The position numbers and the translations under genes are program-made. The notes below the pieces were generated by a model, which saw nothing but the letters and a program-made list of their open reading frames with translations, ran no database searches and was not told the DNA's origin. Shown here in pieces: positions 1 through 10,263 of a stretch of 62,000 nucleotides of DNA. This DNA is from Adiantum capillus-veneris (taxonomy: Eukaryota > Streptophyta > Polypodiopsida > Polypodiales > Pteridaceae). How positions within the stretch are numbered: the first letter of the stretch is position 1; every line of letters begins with the position of its first letter. The DNA lies in NCBI GenBank assembly GCA_014529385.2, contig CM043953.1:107080549-107142548 (forward strand), given 5' to 3'.

Positions 1-940
1 GGATGAGGCAAGGATGGATGAGGAAAGCAGGCCTACGGATGAGCAAAAGGATATGGATGATGCAAGCCGGCCAACAGAGGCAGAGGAAAAGACCTTGGAG
101 GAAACCCTGAATGAGGCAGAAAGAGCCATGGGGGAGACCCTGAATAATACCTTGGAGGAAACCCTGAATGAGGCACAAAGAGCCCTTGATGAAGATATGA
201 ATGATGACTATGACGATGAATCTAAAGCAGAGGATAGCAACAACGACAACAACACTATAGAGACCCAGTATGGACCCTTGCTACCTGTAGGTACGGTTGT
301 TCCGGTAATGTCTATTCAAGTATGGAAAAATATGTTCAACTTCTAACTACTTATATGTACTTGTCAACTTTTACAGAGGTTGATTATCTTGGACCTCAAT
401 GGATTGCTATTGATGCGTGTGCCTTTGGGTATAGCAGACCCCTTTGAGGATTTGCAAACATTTCGGATGGGAACTTGTCGAGTCGTGGTTCGTCCAGGAA
501 CCAGAGAATTTATTCAGTTTCTTCTTCCGCGCTTCAAAGTTGCCGTATGGTGTTCAATGCAAAGGCAAAACTTGTCGCCACTAGTTACAATAGTTTGCGG
601 TGTATGCGGCGCTCACACGTTAGATTTTGCCTTTTTGTATGATCAAAGAAAATGTGTTACCGTCGAGGGCCACTACCACCCTAAAAAACCACATTTACCT
701 CTTTTGTACAAACCATTTAGCCAAATCGATGTACCCTTTGATGCAAATAATACACTATTGATTGATAATACTCCTGAAAAGGGAGAACTAAATCCATCAG
801 GAACAACTATCTCGCCACCCTCTTTCGAGGGGCATTCCTTTGATTTTTACCTTGAAGACATTTTGATTCCATACTTACAGAAATTGTATCTCAGTCCATT
901 GTTCACGGATAAGTTTGTACTTTCTAATGAATTAAGATGA
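1..940 (+). CDS. FCP1-like (NIF/SCP-type) phosphatase-domain protein, 5' end outside the window
   Basis: The two exons I see are 2-319 and 377-940. A 57-base GT-AG intron (320-376, ending ttttacag) joins them in phase 0. Exon 1 is open from the window edge and encodes a very acidic tail with two copies of a repeat around ETLNEA. Exon 2 starts with RLIILDLNGLL, then has a PGTREF motif, VAVWCS, a KPHLPLLYK segment, NTLLIDNTPEK and a C-terminal PYLQKL. This order matches the FCP1 homology domain of the HAD superfamily, which in active members removes phosphate from proteins such as the RNA polymerase II tail. The usual catalytic DxDx(T/V) reads DLNGL and the later DD reads DN, so activity is doubtful. 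Stop at 938-940. A related fragment lies at 60430-60732 on the other strand. The domain call is firm; function is not. Confidence 0.72.
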
Positions 941-974
941 CTCTTCTATCATGTCTTTGTCTTGCCTAACATTG

Positions 975-978
<4 letters not shown>

Positions 979-1014
<36 letters not shown>
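979..1014. repeat. (GA)n microsatellite
   Basis: About 18 uninterrupted GA units between the 3' end of the FCP1-like gene and the 3' end of gene X. The inverted copy of this cassette has a TC run in the matching place (47538-47625). Confidence 0.95.
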
Positions 1015-1018
<4 letters not shown>

Positions 1019-1139
1019 ACATGCTAAAGAAATGTATTTCAAGAACACTTATATTCACAGAGCACAATTGATAAATGAGCTCAAAAAACTTCATGTATTG
1101 AAAGTCATTCGTATACACTTGGGTTCACAAGAATCTCTG

Positions 1140-2582
1140 TTACATTGACACTATTTCAACCCGACCATCCAACTCTTTGCACAAAATATATTTTTCCCTA
1201 CGCCGCATCAGCTTACGGCCAGCTAGGAAAAAGGAAAAATATGAAAGGTCCCTGTCCATTGACTCTTCAATTATATCGTGCCGCAACTGCAGAAGACTAC
1301 ATAGCTCCCTTATTGTAACCACCAACATTAGGCCTTGCTCTTTATCAATCACTTCCACATCCACGGCAGGATTATCTTCCAAACCTGCAGAAACCTGGTC
1401 CATAGGAATGTACTTACCTCTGAGCATTTGTGATCGCATATACCAAAAGGAGACTAACAGTGATTGGCTTGCAATCATGTACTTGACAACTAGAGTGTCA
1501 AGCGCGACCTCGCACCGTATGCCAATCTTTTCCTTTACATACCATCCTCTGTCAAGAAGTTTGTCACAGGATGATTGCTGAAATGACTTGCACATGAACA
1601 TAGTTTTCATAACACGTATATTGTAGTTATGAAACAACTCTATGAACAGTGCAGTAGGACAAAAGTTTGCAATTCTAACCAGTTTGGTGGGAATAGAGCT
1701 ACGTAGAGACCTCTGTATATCCTTGTAGAGCTTACTTCACATTGCCTCCACCATTGTTTCCTCAGGAACTGGCCAGTTCACAGTGTTCCAATCGGTTGGT
1801 AGAGGAACTTTCACCAACATGCCATTCTTATTCCCTGGGCTGAGTTGGTAGAAGTGGTCATAGAAAAATATTCCTTCATCAACCAGGCTTTTGCTGCTTC
1901 TCCCTGAATACTGTAGAGAACCAATGTGGGCATGAACAACAAGGAAGAGGCCTATTATGCACTCCACAGGCTCCCATTGCTCATAAGAAGAGGGATAAAC
2001 ATCTACAAAATATATAACAAGACTTAAACTAAGAGTATCAATAAGTCAAAATGACAAATCTAATGTAGTTGAGATGTGAAGAATGGAGCCATTGCTCATA
2101 AGAAGAGGGATAAACATTGCAAAACATATAAGAAAAGCTATAATGAGAGTATCAATAAGTGAAATGACAAATCAAATGCAGTTCAGATGTCAAGAATACT
2201 TACAATTGCAACGTGGTTGATGTATATCTGACACATTTCTACCATTTTCTATCACATCTGGATGGGTAAACACATGCTGAACAAGAACTTCCTTTACAGA
2301 TCTTTTGCCGATTTCAACTTTGAAATCCAACACTCTACCCTTCCATGTTCAGTGGTAAACATTGATAGCACTAGACCTCTTGGGTCTTCTTGGTTGCATG
2401 AGGACCCATGAACCTTTGTTTATCCTTTGTCCAACCCATTGGTTCTCTGCACTTATTGAAGTTGATATTGTAATTGAGGATATGCTACTACTTGGCCTTC
2501 TAGGCAAAGTGCAGCTGTTGGTAGTTGGTGTGAGAGACCATAAACACCTAGAGCTTCTTGGGCGAGAAGACGTGGAAGCCAT
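1140..2582 (-). pseudogene. Gene X: unrecognised host gene with two in-frame TGA stops
   Basis: I do not recognise the family. Reading on the minus strand, exon 1 runs 2582-2204 (start MASTSS, serine/arginine-rich, then KGSWVLMQP and RVLDFKVEIGK). It ends at a consensus donor GTAAGT. The intron is 2203-2003 and ends ttttgtag. Exon 2 runs 2002-1140 and keeps one frame, with VYPSSYEQWEPVEC, SGRSSKSLVDEG and FFYDHFYQLSPGNKNG. Two TGA codons interrupt it, at 2349-2351 and 1737-1739; the frame and similarity to X' (46835-47410) continue after the first. The protein would be roughly 400 residues. The splice sites and the homology over exon 1, donor and exon 2 start show this was a real gene. The stops suggest a pseudogene, unless the annotated splicing differs from mine. 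Confidence 0.6.
1974..2200 (-). repeat. Tandem duplication of about 115 bp covering the gene X intron and the start of exon 2
   Basis: Two direct copies (about 1974-2088 and 2089-2200) share stretches such as cataagaagagggataaac and gagagtatcaataagt with small indels. The copy next to exon 2 keeps the acceptor AG. In the copy inside the intron the same place reads ttttgcaatg, so the AG is lost and only one acceptor can work. Confidence 0.85.
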
Positions 2583-2932
2583 AGCTCTCAGAGAAAAGCT
2601 TTAGTGGAGGGAGATTCACTTTGAAAGCATTCTAATGGAGGGAAAGTGTTTTAGAATTCCAATATCTTGTGCGGGCTTAATGGTCACCCTCCAGTACGTA
2701 ATGACCATAAGAGAATATCAGCAGTGGGACCACACACGCACCTAACAGCTCGGTAAAAGCAAGGAAGCGTGAAAGTTTTTAGGGTATTTTCCTATTTTTT
2801 GAGTCTTTCCACGTACTTTCCTACGTAACATAGCCCTCTTGCTCATTGGACGCGCTCTATTTTTCTCTCTCCTTCATATGGCCCTCCAAATGACCTCCGA
2901 AATTTCCTAATGATCCAGCTCGCTCCGAAGCT
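2583..2932. other. Non-coding stretch, 5' flank of gene X
   Basis: No credible ORF. The first 50 bases upstream of the gene X start (ctttcaaagtg, ctccctcca) resemble the flank just upstream of X' at 46785-46834, so the duplication extends into the 5' untranslated or promoter region. No clear TATA box is seen. Confidence 0.5.
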
Positions 2933-4110
2933 TTGGTGTCAACGAGACGATCTTCACACTCGTCTAGGTGCCGGCGCTCGAGTGGTGGCGGTGGCGGTTG
3001 TTGTGGGGATGCCGCCACTGATGCTTTGACACCGCCTCGTGTTCGACAAGGCTCTTTACCCTCCCCTTCTTTGCCCGTCCCGACACCAGCCAAGGCATCC
3101 CCATCAACACTAGGTTTTGCACGGCTGACTGCCGTTCCCTGCAGCTACACACCACTACCTACTCCTCTAGGAGTCACTCCAGTGAGGACACTCCTCGCTT
3201 CGGGGCTCAGACTCCAGTGGAGACACCTGATGTCCGCACCCCCATTGACACGCCGCTAGAGACCCCTTCCAGGACATCTAGGTTCACGCGTCCGCGGCAA
3301 GAGGGCTTGCCTTACTCCGTCGAGTTCAGCGGTGGCATCATCTTGGATGATGAAGGCAAGAAGGTGATTTCGTACATGCACGGTCTTTGCTCTCAGGTGT
3401 TTCGACACTACATACTAAACACCTAGAGTGAATTATCAAATGATTTAAAACACAGAGTCATCAGCATGCTTCATTATGGGTTTCCCGTTCCAACACGGGA
3501 AGACCGCTTCAATGAAGACGTGATGAAGGTTCGAATGCGCAAATACTGCAAGCACAAGCGTTCCGAAGTGCAAAAAGCAATCAAGCATGGGTGGAACAGA
3601 TCAGGCTGGCTGGCCAAAGAAGATTGGAAGAATGCGAAGAAAGCAGCGCGCGAGAATCCCGACAAGTGGAAGCAACAAAAGGAGGCGGCCAGAGCGCGAG
3701 TAGAGGCAGGGAGCTTGCACCACTTGGGGAGCGGCGGGTGGACATCATTTGAGGCCGATTTTGTAAGTGTTTTTGCATTGCTCTCTATGTTTGATAGTTT
3801 AGGGTTTATGGATTTTTAAATTGTAACATAATGGATTCTTTGTATGTTTTGACAGTGGTCGTTTACAGGACGTGATCCCACACTGTACGAGCGTGAGTAC
3901 GTAGGTAGGAAGGGCATAAATTCCCTTATAGACATCCTGAGTTCTCGGAGCGGCATGGTTAGTATTAGGTTTTATTGTTTTCTATTTGTTGTATTGTTTT
4001 ATAAACGTCGCTATATGTTTATACTTACAAAAAGCTATCTTATTGTTTTTTTTTTGCAGAATCCGACAGATACACCGCTTAGACGCGATGAGACGTACGA
4101 CGCCAGTTGA
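2933..4110 (+). pseudogene. Plant En/Spm-type transposon protein (Transposase_24-like), broken
   Basis: A low-complexity serine/arginine/glycine start (from about 2933) is followed, after a frame change near 3217, by a frame open to 3762 except for one TAG at 3424-3426. The frame contains VEFSGGIILDD, a basic NRSGWLAKEDWKNAKKAA segment and LHHLGSGGWTSFEADF. Two further exons fit well: 3856-3957 after ttgacag, encoding WSFTGRDPTLYERE, and 4060-4110 after tttgcag, ending NPTDTPLRRDE and a TGA at 4108-4110. The lysine-rich block followed by HLGSGG and GRDPT fits the Ptta/En/Spm plant transposon protein family, a DNA-binding protein encoded by CACTA elements rather than the catalytic transposase. 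Its 3' end lies about 650 bases from a CACTA terminus. Confidence 0.6.
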
Positions 4111-4499
4111 GCCATAGCTAGATAGCATTAGTTTCTTCTTGTCATAGCTTATGTATCATGAGAAGACTGTTATATGTCTTTTTGAAAACCATGTATATTT
4201 TTAAAATAATGACAATGGTTTGTAACTATTACATTTGCAAAGTTTAACAATCAAGTGATTTTGCCTATGTGTACAATTGTCATTGATTTACTTTCATCAA
4301 TTCACGCTTGTAAGTTTTGTATCTTTATTTTGCAAACAATATGTACTATGGATGATGGAGTTAATGGTTATAGTGTCTTGTGGGTGACTATTTTGGGTCT
4401 ATATTTACCTTTGCACTTTTTTTCAAAAGTGACTCAATTAATGAAACATTCAATATGGTTGATGGGTTGAATGCCCTGCCACCAAAAAATTCTCCTCTC

Positions 4500-4700
4500 G
4501 AACGTCGCTATGAGCATCGATACGGGGACGTCGCTATAAGAGTCGCTATAGATGGTTGTGCATCGTCGCTATAACCGTCGCTATAGGCGTTGCTATATAG
4601 CAGCATTTATAGAGACGCGTATAGTGAATGGCATAGCGACGCTTATAGAGACGTCCCCGTATTGACGCTCATAGCGATGCTCTTAGTGACGTCGGGGGTT
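4500..4700. repeat. Large imperfect palindrome of GTCGCTAT motifs (CACTA subterminal region)
   Basis: The left arm (4502-4595) and right arm (4596-4697) are near reverse complements, with shared blocks such as cgctatgagc and tacggggacgtc, and a centre at tgctatatagca. Roughly ten copies of a GTCGCTAT-like 8-mer occur in both orientations. In CACTA elements such repeats bind the element's own DNA-binding protein. Confidence 0.8.
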
Positions 4701-4762
4701 ATAAAAAACCAATGTATTTCTATCGCTAAAAGCATCACAAGAGCACACAACCTCTTGTAGTG

Positions 4763-5774
4763 TTTTCAGTGCATGTCTTGCACTAACTCAACTCCTCCCT
4801 GTAGAGCTAGGCACCTCATTTTTGGGAGAGAAAATTTGTCCACAGTGCGAGGGAGAGTTGATTTGTTCACATCATGAGGGAGGAATCTTCATCCACTAGA
4901 GCCACCTTTGCACACATCTCATAGCTCCCATAATAGCAGCTACACCTGGCTCTGTCTTTGCCCTAGTCATAGCATGTACACGGAGCAGCTGCTCCCAGCA
5001 TTTGACTCAGAACTAGAGTGCCCCCCTAGGATTTGATGCGAGTGTGACCACATCCACTGCATCCCCCCCAAGGTCCCTTCTGGAGTGGATGCGGTCCCAC
5101 CCACACACCCTACAAACATCCCCCCATTTGGTTTGTATCCTCACCCATTTAGGGAGATTCCTCCTCCATTTGGAGCACCTCCTATTGCTTTTGGTGCAGC
5201 CTCTATCCAATTTTTTGGACCTCTTGTAGTCGTGGATGCCTCTTCTGGATGACCACCATTGGCACGGCCCTTGTTTTTGGCAGGAGCATTTCTAGCTCCA
5301 CCCTCCTTCTATTGCCCCCTCATCTATGATGTATTCATTGACTCACATGTACTTATTATGAGGCCTTTATATATTAGTTTACATGAGTTTCCCTAGAATG
5401 TTTTCAATGTTATTCATCAATTGATTTAAAAGGTCCAAGCTCAATTGTATTATTTTTTTGTAATGAAATTCTTTTAACTTGGTTTCCTGAAAATGATTCT
5501 AGTGTATGTATCAATGTTTGCTTGGTTCTTAAACTTATTGCTCAATGTAGATCACGATATTTGAAAAGACTATATTTTGGTAGTTGCATATGAGTGTGCA
5601 TGTGTATGAGTTGAGGTCAGTGAAACAAAAATTTGACACACACACACATACACACACAGATAGAGGGATGGACAGGAGGACTCCATGAGGAATCTTTTTG
5701 GAATCTGCTTGTTTGATTCCAAAAAGCGCTCGCCAAAAAGTGCTCGCCCAAAAATTACATCCTATAGTATTTTC
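4763..5774. other. Non-coding stretch
   Basis: No ORF here shows protein-like composition or similarity to anything else in the window. There is a short CA-rich tract near 5637-5660. The left end of the copia LTR fades out at about 5775. Confidence 0.5.
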
Positions 5775-5974
5775 TTGGATCGTCTAGTGGGTGAGGTGTG
5801 TAGGCAAGTGTGCCATCGCTTCGATAGGTGGACCAGCTCGGTGTAGTCCAGCTGTATTATCACTGGCAAAAATATGCATATCCACCAAGGCGTCCCAGTG
5901 ATGATGGTTGTCTCACTGATAGTCATCCAGGAGTCGTACATGTTGATCTTGACATCTCAACACTCCCCCTCAAG
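5775..5974 (-). repeat. Copia 3' LTR (distal part missing or diverged) and polypurine tract
   Basis: On the minus strand the polypurine tract cttgagggggag (5974-5963) is followed by the LTR start TGTTGAGATG at 5962. The LTR aligns with 46543-46456 and 37617-37500 down to about 5775, including shared gctcggtgtagtccagctgt. The last 150 or so bases found in the other LTR are not recognisable here, so no target site duplication can be read. Confidence 0.8.
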
Positions 5975-6033
5975 CTCAAGGCCATCTACCAAATGCCAAG
6001 CATTGCTCACAACCATCATATCTGCAATGCAAC

Positions 6034-7820
6034 CTACTGATTCGTCATGGCGTACTGTAGGTCAATGTCGCCTGCGAAGACTCTCTCTCTAATGAAGTGG
6101 TAGTGTACCTCAATGTGCTTTGTCCTGGCATGAAACACTGGTTTTTGTGCCAATTGTATGCTCCTAAGGTTGTCACAATAGATGATAACCAGCCTTTGTA
6201 CATGTACTCCAAAGTTGTGAAGTAGAAATCCCAGCCATGCTACCTCACATGCTACCACTGTAACACCCATGTACTTTGCCTCTGTACTTGAAAGAGCAAT
6301 CATAGGTTTCTTATTTCTTCTTCATGTGATAGCATCACTCCCAAGTGAGAACATGAATCCATTGGTAGACCTATGATCGTACGTACTACCAACCAATCCG
6401 CATCTGTGTAGCCATAGAGCTGCAACTCCAGATCAGCCCTAGTCTGGACGAGAGATAGTCAAGTAGATCAAGCTACCCACAATCTTCCTGTACATGACCT
6501 AGAATTATCAAGCACTTGACCTGCATCATTTCCCAACTTTAACTTCTGATCTAAGGGCATTGCAATTGGCTTACATTCAACCATACCATACTTTTTCAAC
6601 ATATCCAAAGCATATTGCCTTTGTGACAGCCATACACCTTCTTTCGTGCAAATAATTTCAATTCCCAAGAAGTATCGCAAGTCTCCCAAGTCTTTCATGT
6701 CAAATTCTTGCATAAGTAGGGCCTGCACGCCCTCTACTTCAGCCACATTATCACCTCCAACAATCAAATCATCCACATACATACATATTACCAAAATTCG
6801 TGCCTCATTCTTTTGCACATACAATGAATGGTCTGCATCAGACATCTCAAAGCCCAATGACATATGAAATGCCACAACCCTCTCATAACAAGATCTAGGT
6901 GCATGCTTCAGCCCATACAATGCTTTCTTTAACCTACATACAAGGTCACGTAGCCTCATATTAGCATAACCTTGTGGCTTCTCCACATATATAGTTTCCT
7001 CCAAGTCTCTATTCAAAAATGCATTCTTTACATCCATTTTAATGCGGCAGCCACTACAATAAACACACCAATGGTAGCCATCTTAGCTACAGGGTTGAAC
7101 GTCTCCTCATAATCAATCCCATAATTTTGTTCATAACCTTTGCCACAAGTCTAGCCTTGTATCTACCCACACTACCATCATCATTATGCTTTATTTTCTA
7201 AACCCACTTACATCCAATTGCCTTCTTATCCTTTGGTAATGGCACCAATTCCCATGTTCCATTTGCATCAAGTGCAGCCATCACTTCATCCATAGCTTGC
7301 CACCGTTTTTTATCCTTGACAACATCCTCAAAACATGTGGGTTCTACTTCCTCTGTAATCTTCGCAATCAATGCACAATGACAAGCCACATATTTGTCAT
7401 AAGTCAGTCTCTACACATAATTTCTTGCTCTTTCTGACCTGCGTGATCTAGGATCACTTCTAGGTGCCCTATTTCCTTCTTGCATTCTTCTTGTACCCGG
7501 AGTCGTCATAGAGGGTATGACAAACTCCTCTTGCAAACTCTACTCACAAAACCACTGCTATCGCCGTCATCATAGCCAACACTCAAATTTGGCAACTTAG
7601 GGGAATCATTAACTTTTTCCTTTCCTTTCCTTGATACATTTGAAGAGTTTGTATGGCTCACTTTTTCACGTAACCTATCACTCCATGGATTCTCACCATG
7701 ACTTGCAGTAGAGGACCCTTGCGGCCCACCCAAAACTTGTGACAGTGCACTGTATTTTTTGCAGTCACATTCTCTCTTACATTAGTCCCCAATCATCTTT
7801 TACATCAACATACCAACTTG
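6034..7820 (-). pseudogene. Copia pol remnant: linker, reverse transcriptase, RNase H
   Basis: Reading leftward from 7820: the tail of the integrase linker; a segment at 7389-7198 with RWQAMDEVMAAL and WELVPLPKDKKAIGCKWV, the start of copia RT; RT core at 7037-6468 with MDVKNAFLNRDLEE, YVDDLIVGG (the catalytic YVDD) and LGDLRYFLGIEI; RNase H at 6303-6034 with ALSSTEAKYMG and HARTKHIEVHYHFIRE. Between these blocks the frame is broken by stops and small shifts (around 7040-7200 and 6303-6468), so the polyprotein cannot be made. It copies RNA into DNA in active relatives. Confidence 0.85.
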
Positions 7821-7824
7821 CCAT

Positions 7825-9138
7825 TGATGGGAGCTTTTCACAAGCCAAGCTCCCATACCCCTCTTCTCTCGTCCCCACCCCATGAAAACCCCCTCTTATG
7901 GAGGAAGTGATAAAAGGCATTGGAAAAAGTAAGAAAAAAATAAAGTATGATTATGTAAATATATAAGAAAGGTAAAATAGGCCACCTCATGCCTGCGGGA
8001 TAGCCCATCCCCACCTTGCCTCCTTTTTCTTCACTGTTGCCCCGCCGGGTGTCCCTTTTCCTCTCCTCCACTCAAAAGGTCAACCCCCTCTCTCTTCCCC
8101 TTGTCCTTTCTCCTTTCTCTCTCCCCTCAAGCTACCCCACGTCTCACCAATAATGCATTATAACTCACCAATAATGCACCCTAACTCACATGCAACTTAC
8201 CCTATCTTCCAAAATAGTATACCCCACCCCCTCTTTCTCTCTCCTATCATATCCCATGACCCAAATACCCCCCTCTCTCTCTAAAGGGCGCCATGTATCT
8301 TGTCTTGTAGCTAAATAACCTCCCCCACACTCACACACACTCAGTTTCACTGAAAAAGGTGCCCACAGACCCATCCCCACCCGATGGTTACCTGATTTTT
8401 CTTGTGTTCACACACATCTGCACACAGATTCACCTCTGAACACACTCCCCTCTCTCCCCTATTGTAATTACTTTATTCTCCATGTCACCTCTCACTTTTT
8501 TTCATCAACCCACCTCTCTCTCTTAGTCTCTCTCTCATGAGACTGCTGTTCTGGCACATATACACACAGCCAGACAAGTAGGGCCCACAGTCACATGGCC
8601 TATGTAGATAATGATTTCTTCATTTCTAAATTCTAGAATTTCTCCCCCCTCCTCCCCTATATAAAGAGGGGTCACCATCACACTAAGGACACACACCATC
8701 ACCAAAGAGTACACTATGCACTGTGTGTGCCTAGTGCACACACACACACCCACACCATCACCATCACCGCAATCACCATGCTCGTCTTGAGCATGACCTC
8801 TACACCCTTGGGCTATGGAAGATGAAGGGAAACTAAATGAAGGATGATGGCCATAACCCTCGTGCAAGTCTTCGCCATCAACTCCCACCTATCCGCCATG
8901 TGCTCTACCACGCTCTCCCTTCTCATTCCCCTACCCTATGCTCCCCATTTCATCGCCTTATTCTCTAAATAAAGCTTGAGGTTTTGTGAGTATGTTTTCT
9001 GGCAATGTTTTGCCCATGTGAGGTGTGCAGAATTGCCACCTAGTCTTGTGTTTGGAGTGAGCTTGTGTATGTGTGAAGGGTGTGCGGATTCGCCATCCTT
9101 TTGTGGTGCCTAAGTACTAAGCCGCTATACCCCCTCCC

Positions 9139-9195
<57 letters not shown>

Positions 9196-9405
9196 TGATC
9201 TCATTCCCTTTGCTCTTCATCATTACTCCCAAGCATCCATCTCTCTTGGATGAAAAATTTGTTATGGTGGTGTGTTATTTGCGTCCTAGCCGCTGAAGCT
9301 AGGTGGTGCCCCCTGTTTGCTTTACCATGATAGGCTCAAGGCGCGCCATTCGGTCCCCGGTGTTTTAGAGGCTGTCGGGGTTCGGGGTTCGCTTTGCTCC
9401 CGTCA
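7825..9405 (+). repeat. E1 5' LTR (1581 bp)
   Basis: Starts TGATGGGAGC and ends CTCCCGTCA. A TATA box (TATATAAA, 8658-8665) lies in ccctatataaagagg; a polyadenylation signal AATAAA is at about 8968-8973; a TC microsatellite fills about 9143-9192. So U3 is about 7825-8690, R ends soon after 8990, and U5 follows. Confidence 0.92.
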
Positions 9406-9425
9406 TTTGGTGCCCCCACTAAGGA
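9285..9425 (+). promoter_or_regulatory. E1 U5 hairpin, PBS-like repeat and primer-binding site
   Basis: CCTAGC (9285-9290) pairs with GCTAGG (9298-9303) around a 7-nt loop. TGGTGCCCCC (9304-9313) follows at once. The true PBS, TGGTGCCCCCACTAAGGA, starts at 9408, three bases after the LTR end, exactly 104 nt downstream of the first copy. I could not assign the tRNA. Confidence 0.75.
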
Positions 9426-9480
9426 TCTTTTTATGAAACCCTTCAGTTTACAAGACTGAAACCCCTAAACTATTGTGAAT

Positions 9481-9633
9481 GGATGAATGGCTATCAGGAT
9501 TTGCTAATTGGACGACAGAAGAAGAAGAGCTTGAAGCAGAACTAGACGAACTCCGCATCTCCATCGAAGCTCGAGTGTTAGGCGTAACGGTAATCGATTT
9601 GCAGTGGGAGAGTCAACTAACACGCCAAACCTA
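9481..9633 (+). CDS. E1 leader ORF-A (MDEW family), short version
   Basis: The first ATG after the PBS opens a 50-residue ORF starting MDEWLSGFANW, then a run of glutamates and ITV-type hydrophobic residues ending IDLQWESQ. The same start (MDEW..F.NW..EEEE) is found in E2, E4 and E6 at the same place. In E6 the frame runs on for 95 residues into an arginine-rich tail, so the TAG here (after LTRQT) is probably a truncation. No zinc knuckle is present, unlike E2 and E4. Function unknown. Confidence 0.5.
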
Positions 9634-9719
9634 GTGGATATACATAGGCCAAGTGCCAAGAAGAAGAAGGAGAAGGTCCAAACCATATCCGCAACCTACA
9701 ACCAACCAACAACAACAAA

Positions 9720-9944
9720 ATGGAAGGAGCTCTGTACAATAGAGAATCAACACTATTCTACATTGAGAATCGGGTAACTCAAGTCACCGAGATAATTATC
9801 ACAGTCAGTTTTCAAGTCGCGCCTGATGCTGCAGCACAGATGACGGAATCATTGGCTCACACTCTCACTAGAGAAACTAGGGATCTACTGAGTTTGTTTC
9901 AGGAAAGAACTCCACCCTCTCCCACAAGCTTGGACAGTGACTAA
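9720..9944 (+). CDS. E1 leader ORF-B (74 residues)
   Basis: Starts MEGALYNRE and contains a helical-looking stretch (AAAQMTESLAHTL). It ends 17 bases before the ORF-C start. E6 has a counterpart with a small deletion and stops (about 58340-58560). It does not resemble the ORF-B1/B2 of E2 and E4 by eye. Function unknown. Confidence 0.4.
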   Translation: MEGALYNRESTLFYIENRVTQVTEIIITVSFQVAPDAAAQMTESLAHTLTRETRDLLSLFQERTPPSPTSLDSD

Positions 9945-9961
9945 GCACCTCTAAGCTTCAC

Positions 9962-10180
9962 ATGAATCAGTGCAACCTACCTCAAGACAGATCACACATA
10001 CCAACACGTGTACGCTCAATCAAGGTAATACTGGACTTGAAGGCTCACTACCAGCACGTCATTGACACCATGCTGGGTGGGGAGCGGTTTTTTGAGGTTC
10101 TGGCATCAGATTAGCCATTTGTCTTACCTTTGGTACAAGGCAATGTACCGTTTGAAGTTTTAATCTATGTCCCAGTATAA
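9962..10180 (+). pseudogene. E1 leader ORF-C (small conserved protein) with one TAG
   Basis: ATG at 9962 (MNQCN). The frame runs to TAA at 10178-10180 with one internal TAG at 10112, where E6 has CAG. It shares the ORF-C pattern: a beta-rich start, GERFFEVLASD, PFVLPLV, and a hydrophobic end EVLIYV directly before the stop. It lies 83 bases upstream of the gag ATG. Relatives are at 20724-20936, 29144-29358, 29439-29651, 40718-40933, 41330-41757 and in E6. Confidence 0.5.
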
Positions 10181-10263
10181 GAGGGTATACACGCCTCCTT
10201 GTAAAGAAGAAAAAAACTTTTGCAAGTTAAGCAGTGTGTCTTTCTAGCTCTCTCTCAGTAATC

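Larger units (their letters stand above)
2850..4762 (+). mobile_element. CACTA (En/Spm) DNA transposon, 3' part
   Basis: The sequence ending at 4762 reads, on the opposite strand, CACTACAAGAGG, the classic CACTA terminal repeat. Just inside it lies a dense subterminal array of GTCGCTAT motifs, and further in is the En/Spm-type gene. I could not find a matching 5' CACTA end or subterminal array, so the left boundary is a guess and the element is probably truncated. Confidence 0.65.

Noticed and set aside
7050-7065. A CACTACAA string as the missing 5' end of the CACTA element
   Set aside because: It lies in copia RT-linker coding sequence, in the wrong place relative to the En/Spm gene.
8186-8888. 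Minus-strand ORFs inside E1 LTRs, repeated at 15996-16190 and as plus-strand ORFs in E6 LTRs
   Set aside because: Present in every LTR copy because the LTRs are copies; antisense to U3/R and with no protein-like features.
9408-9425. PBS sequences as partial tRNA genes
   Set aside because: Only about 18 bases match what a tRNA 3' end would pair with; no cloverleaf around any of them. No tRNA or rRNA gene was seen in the window.
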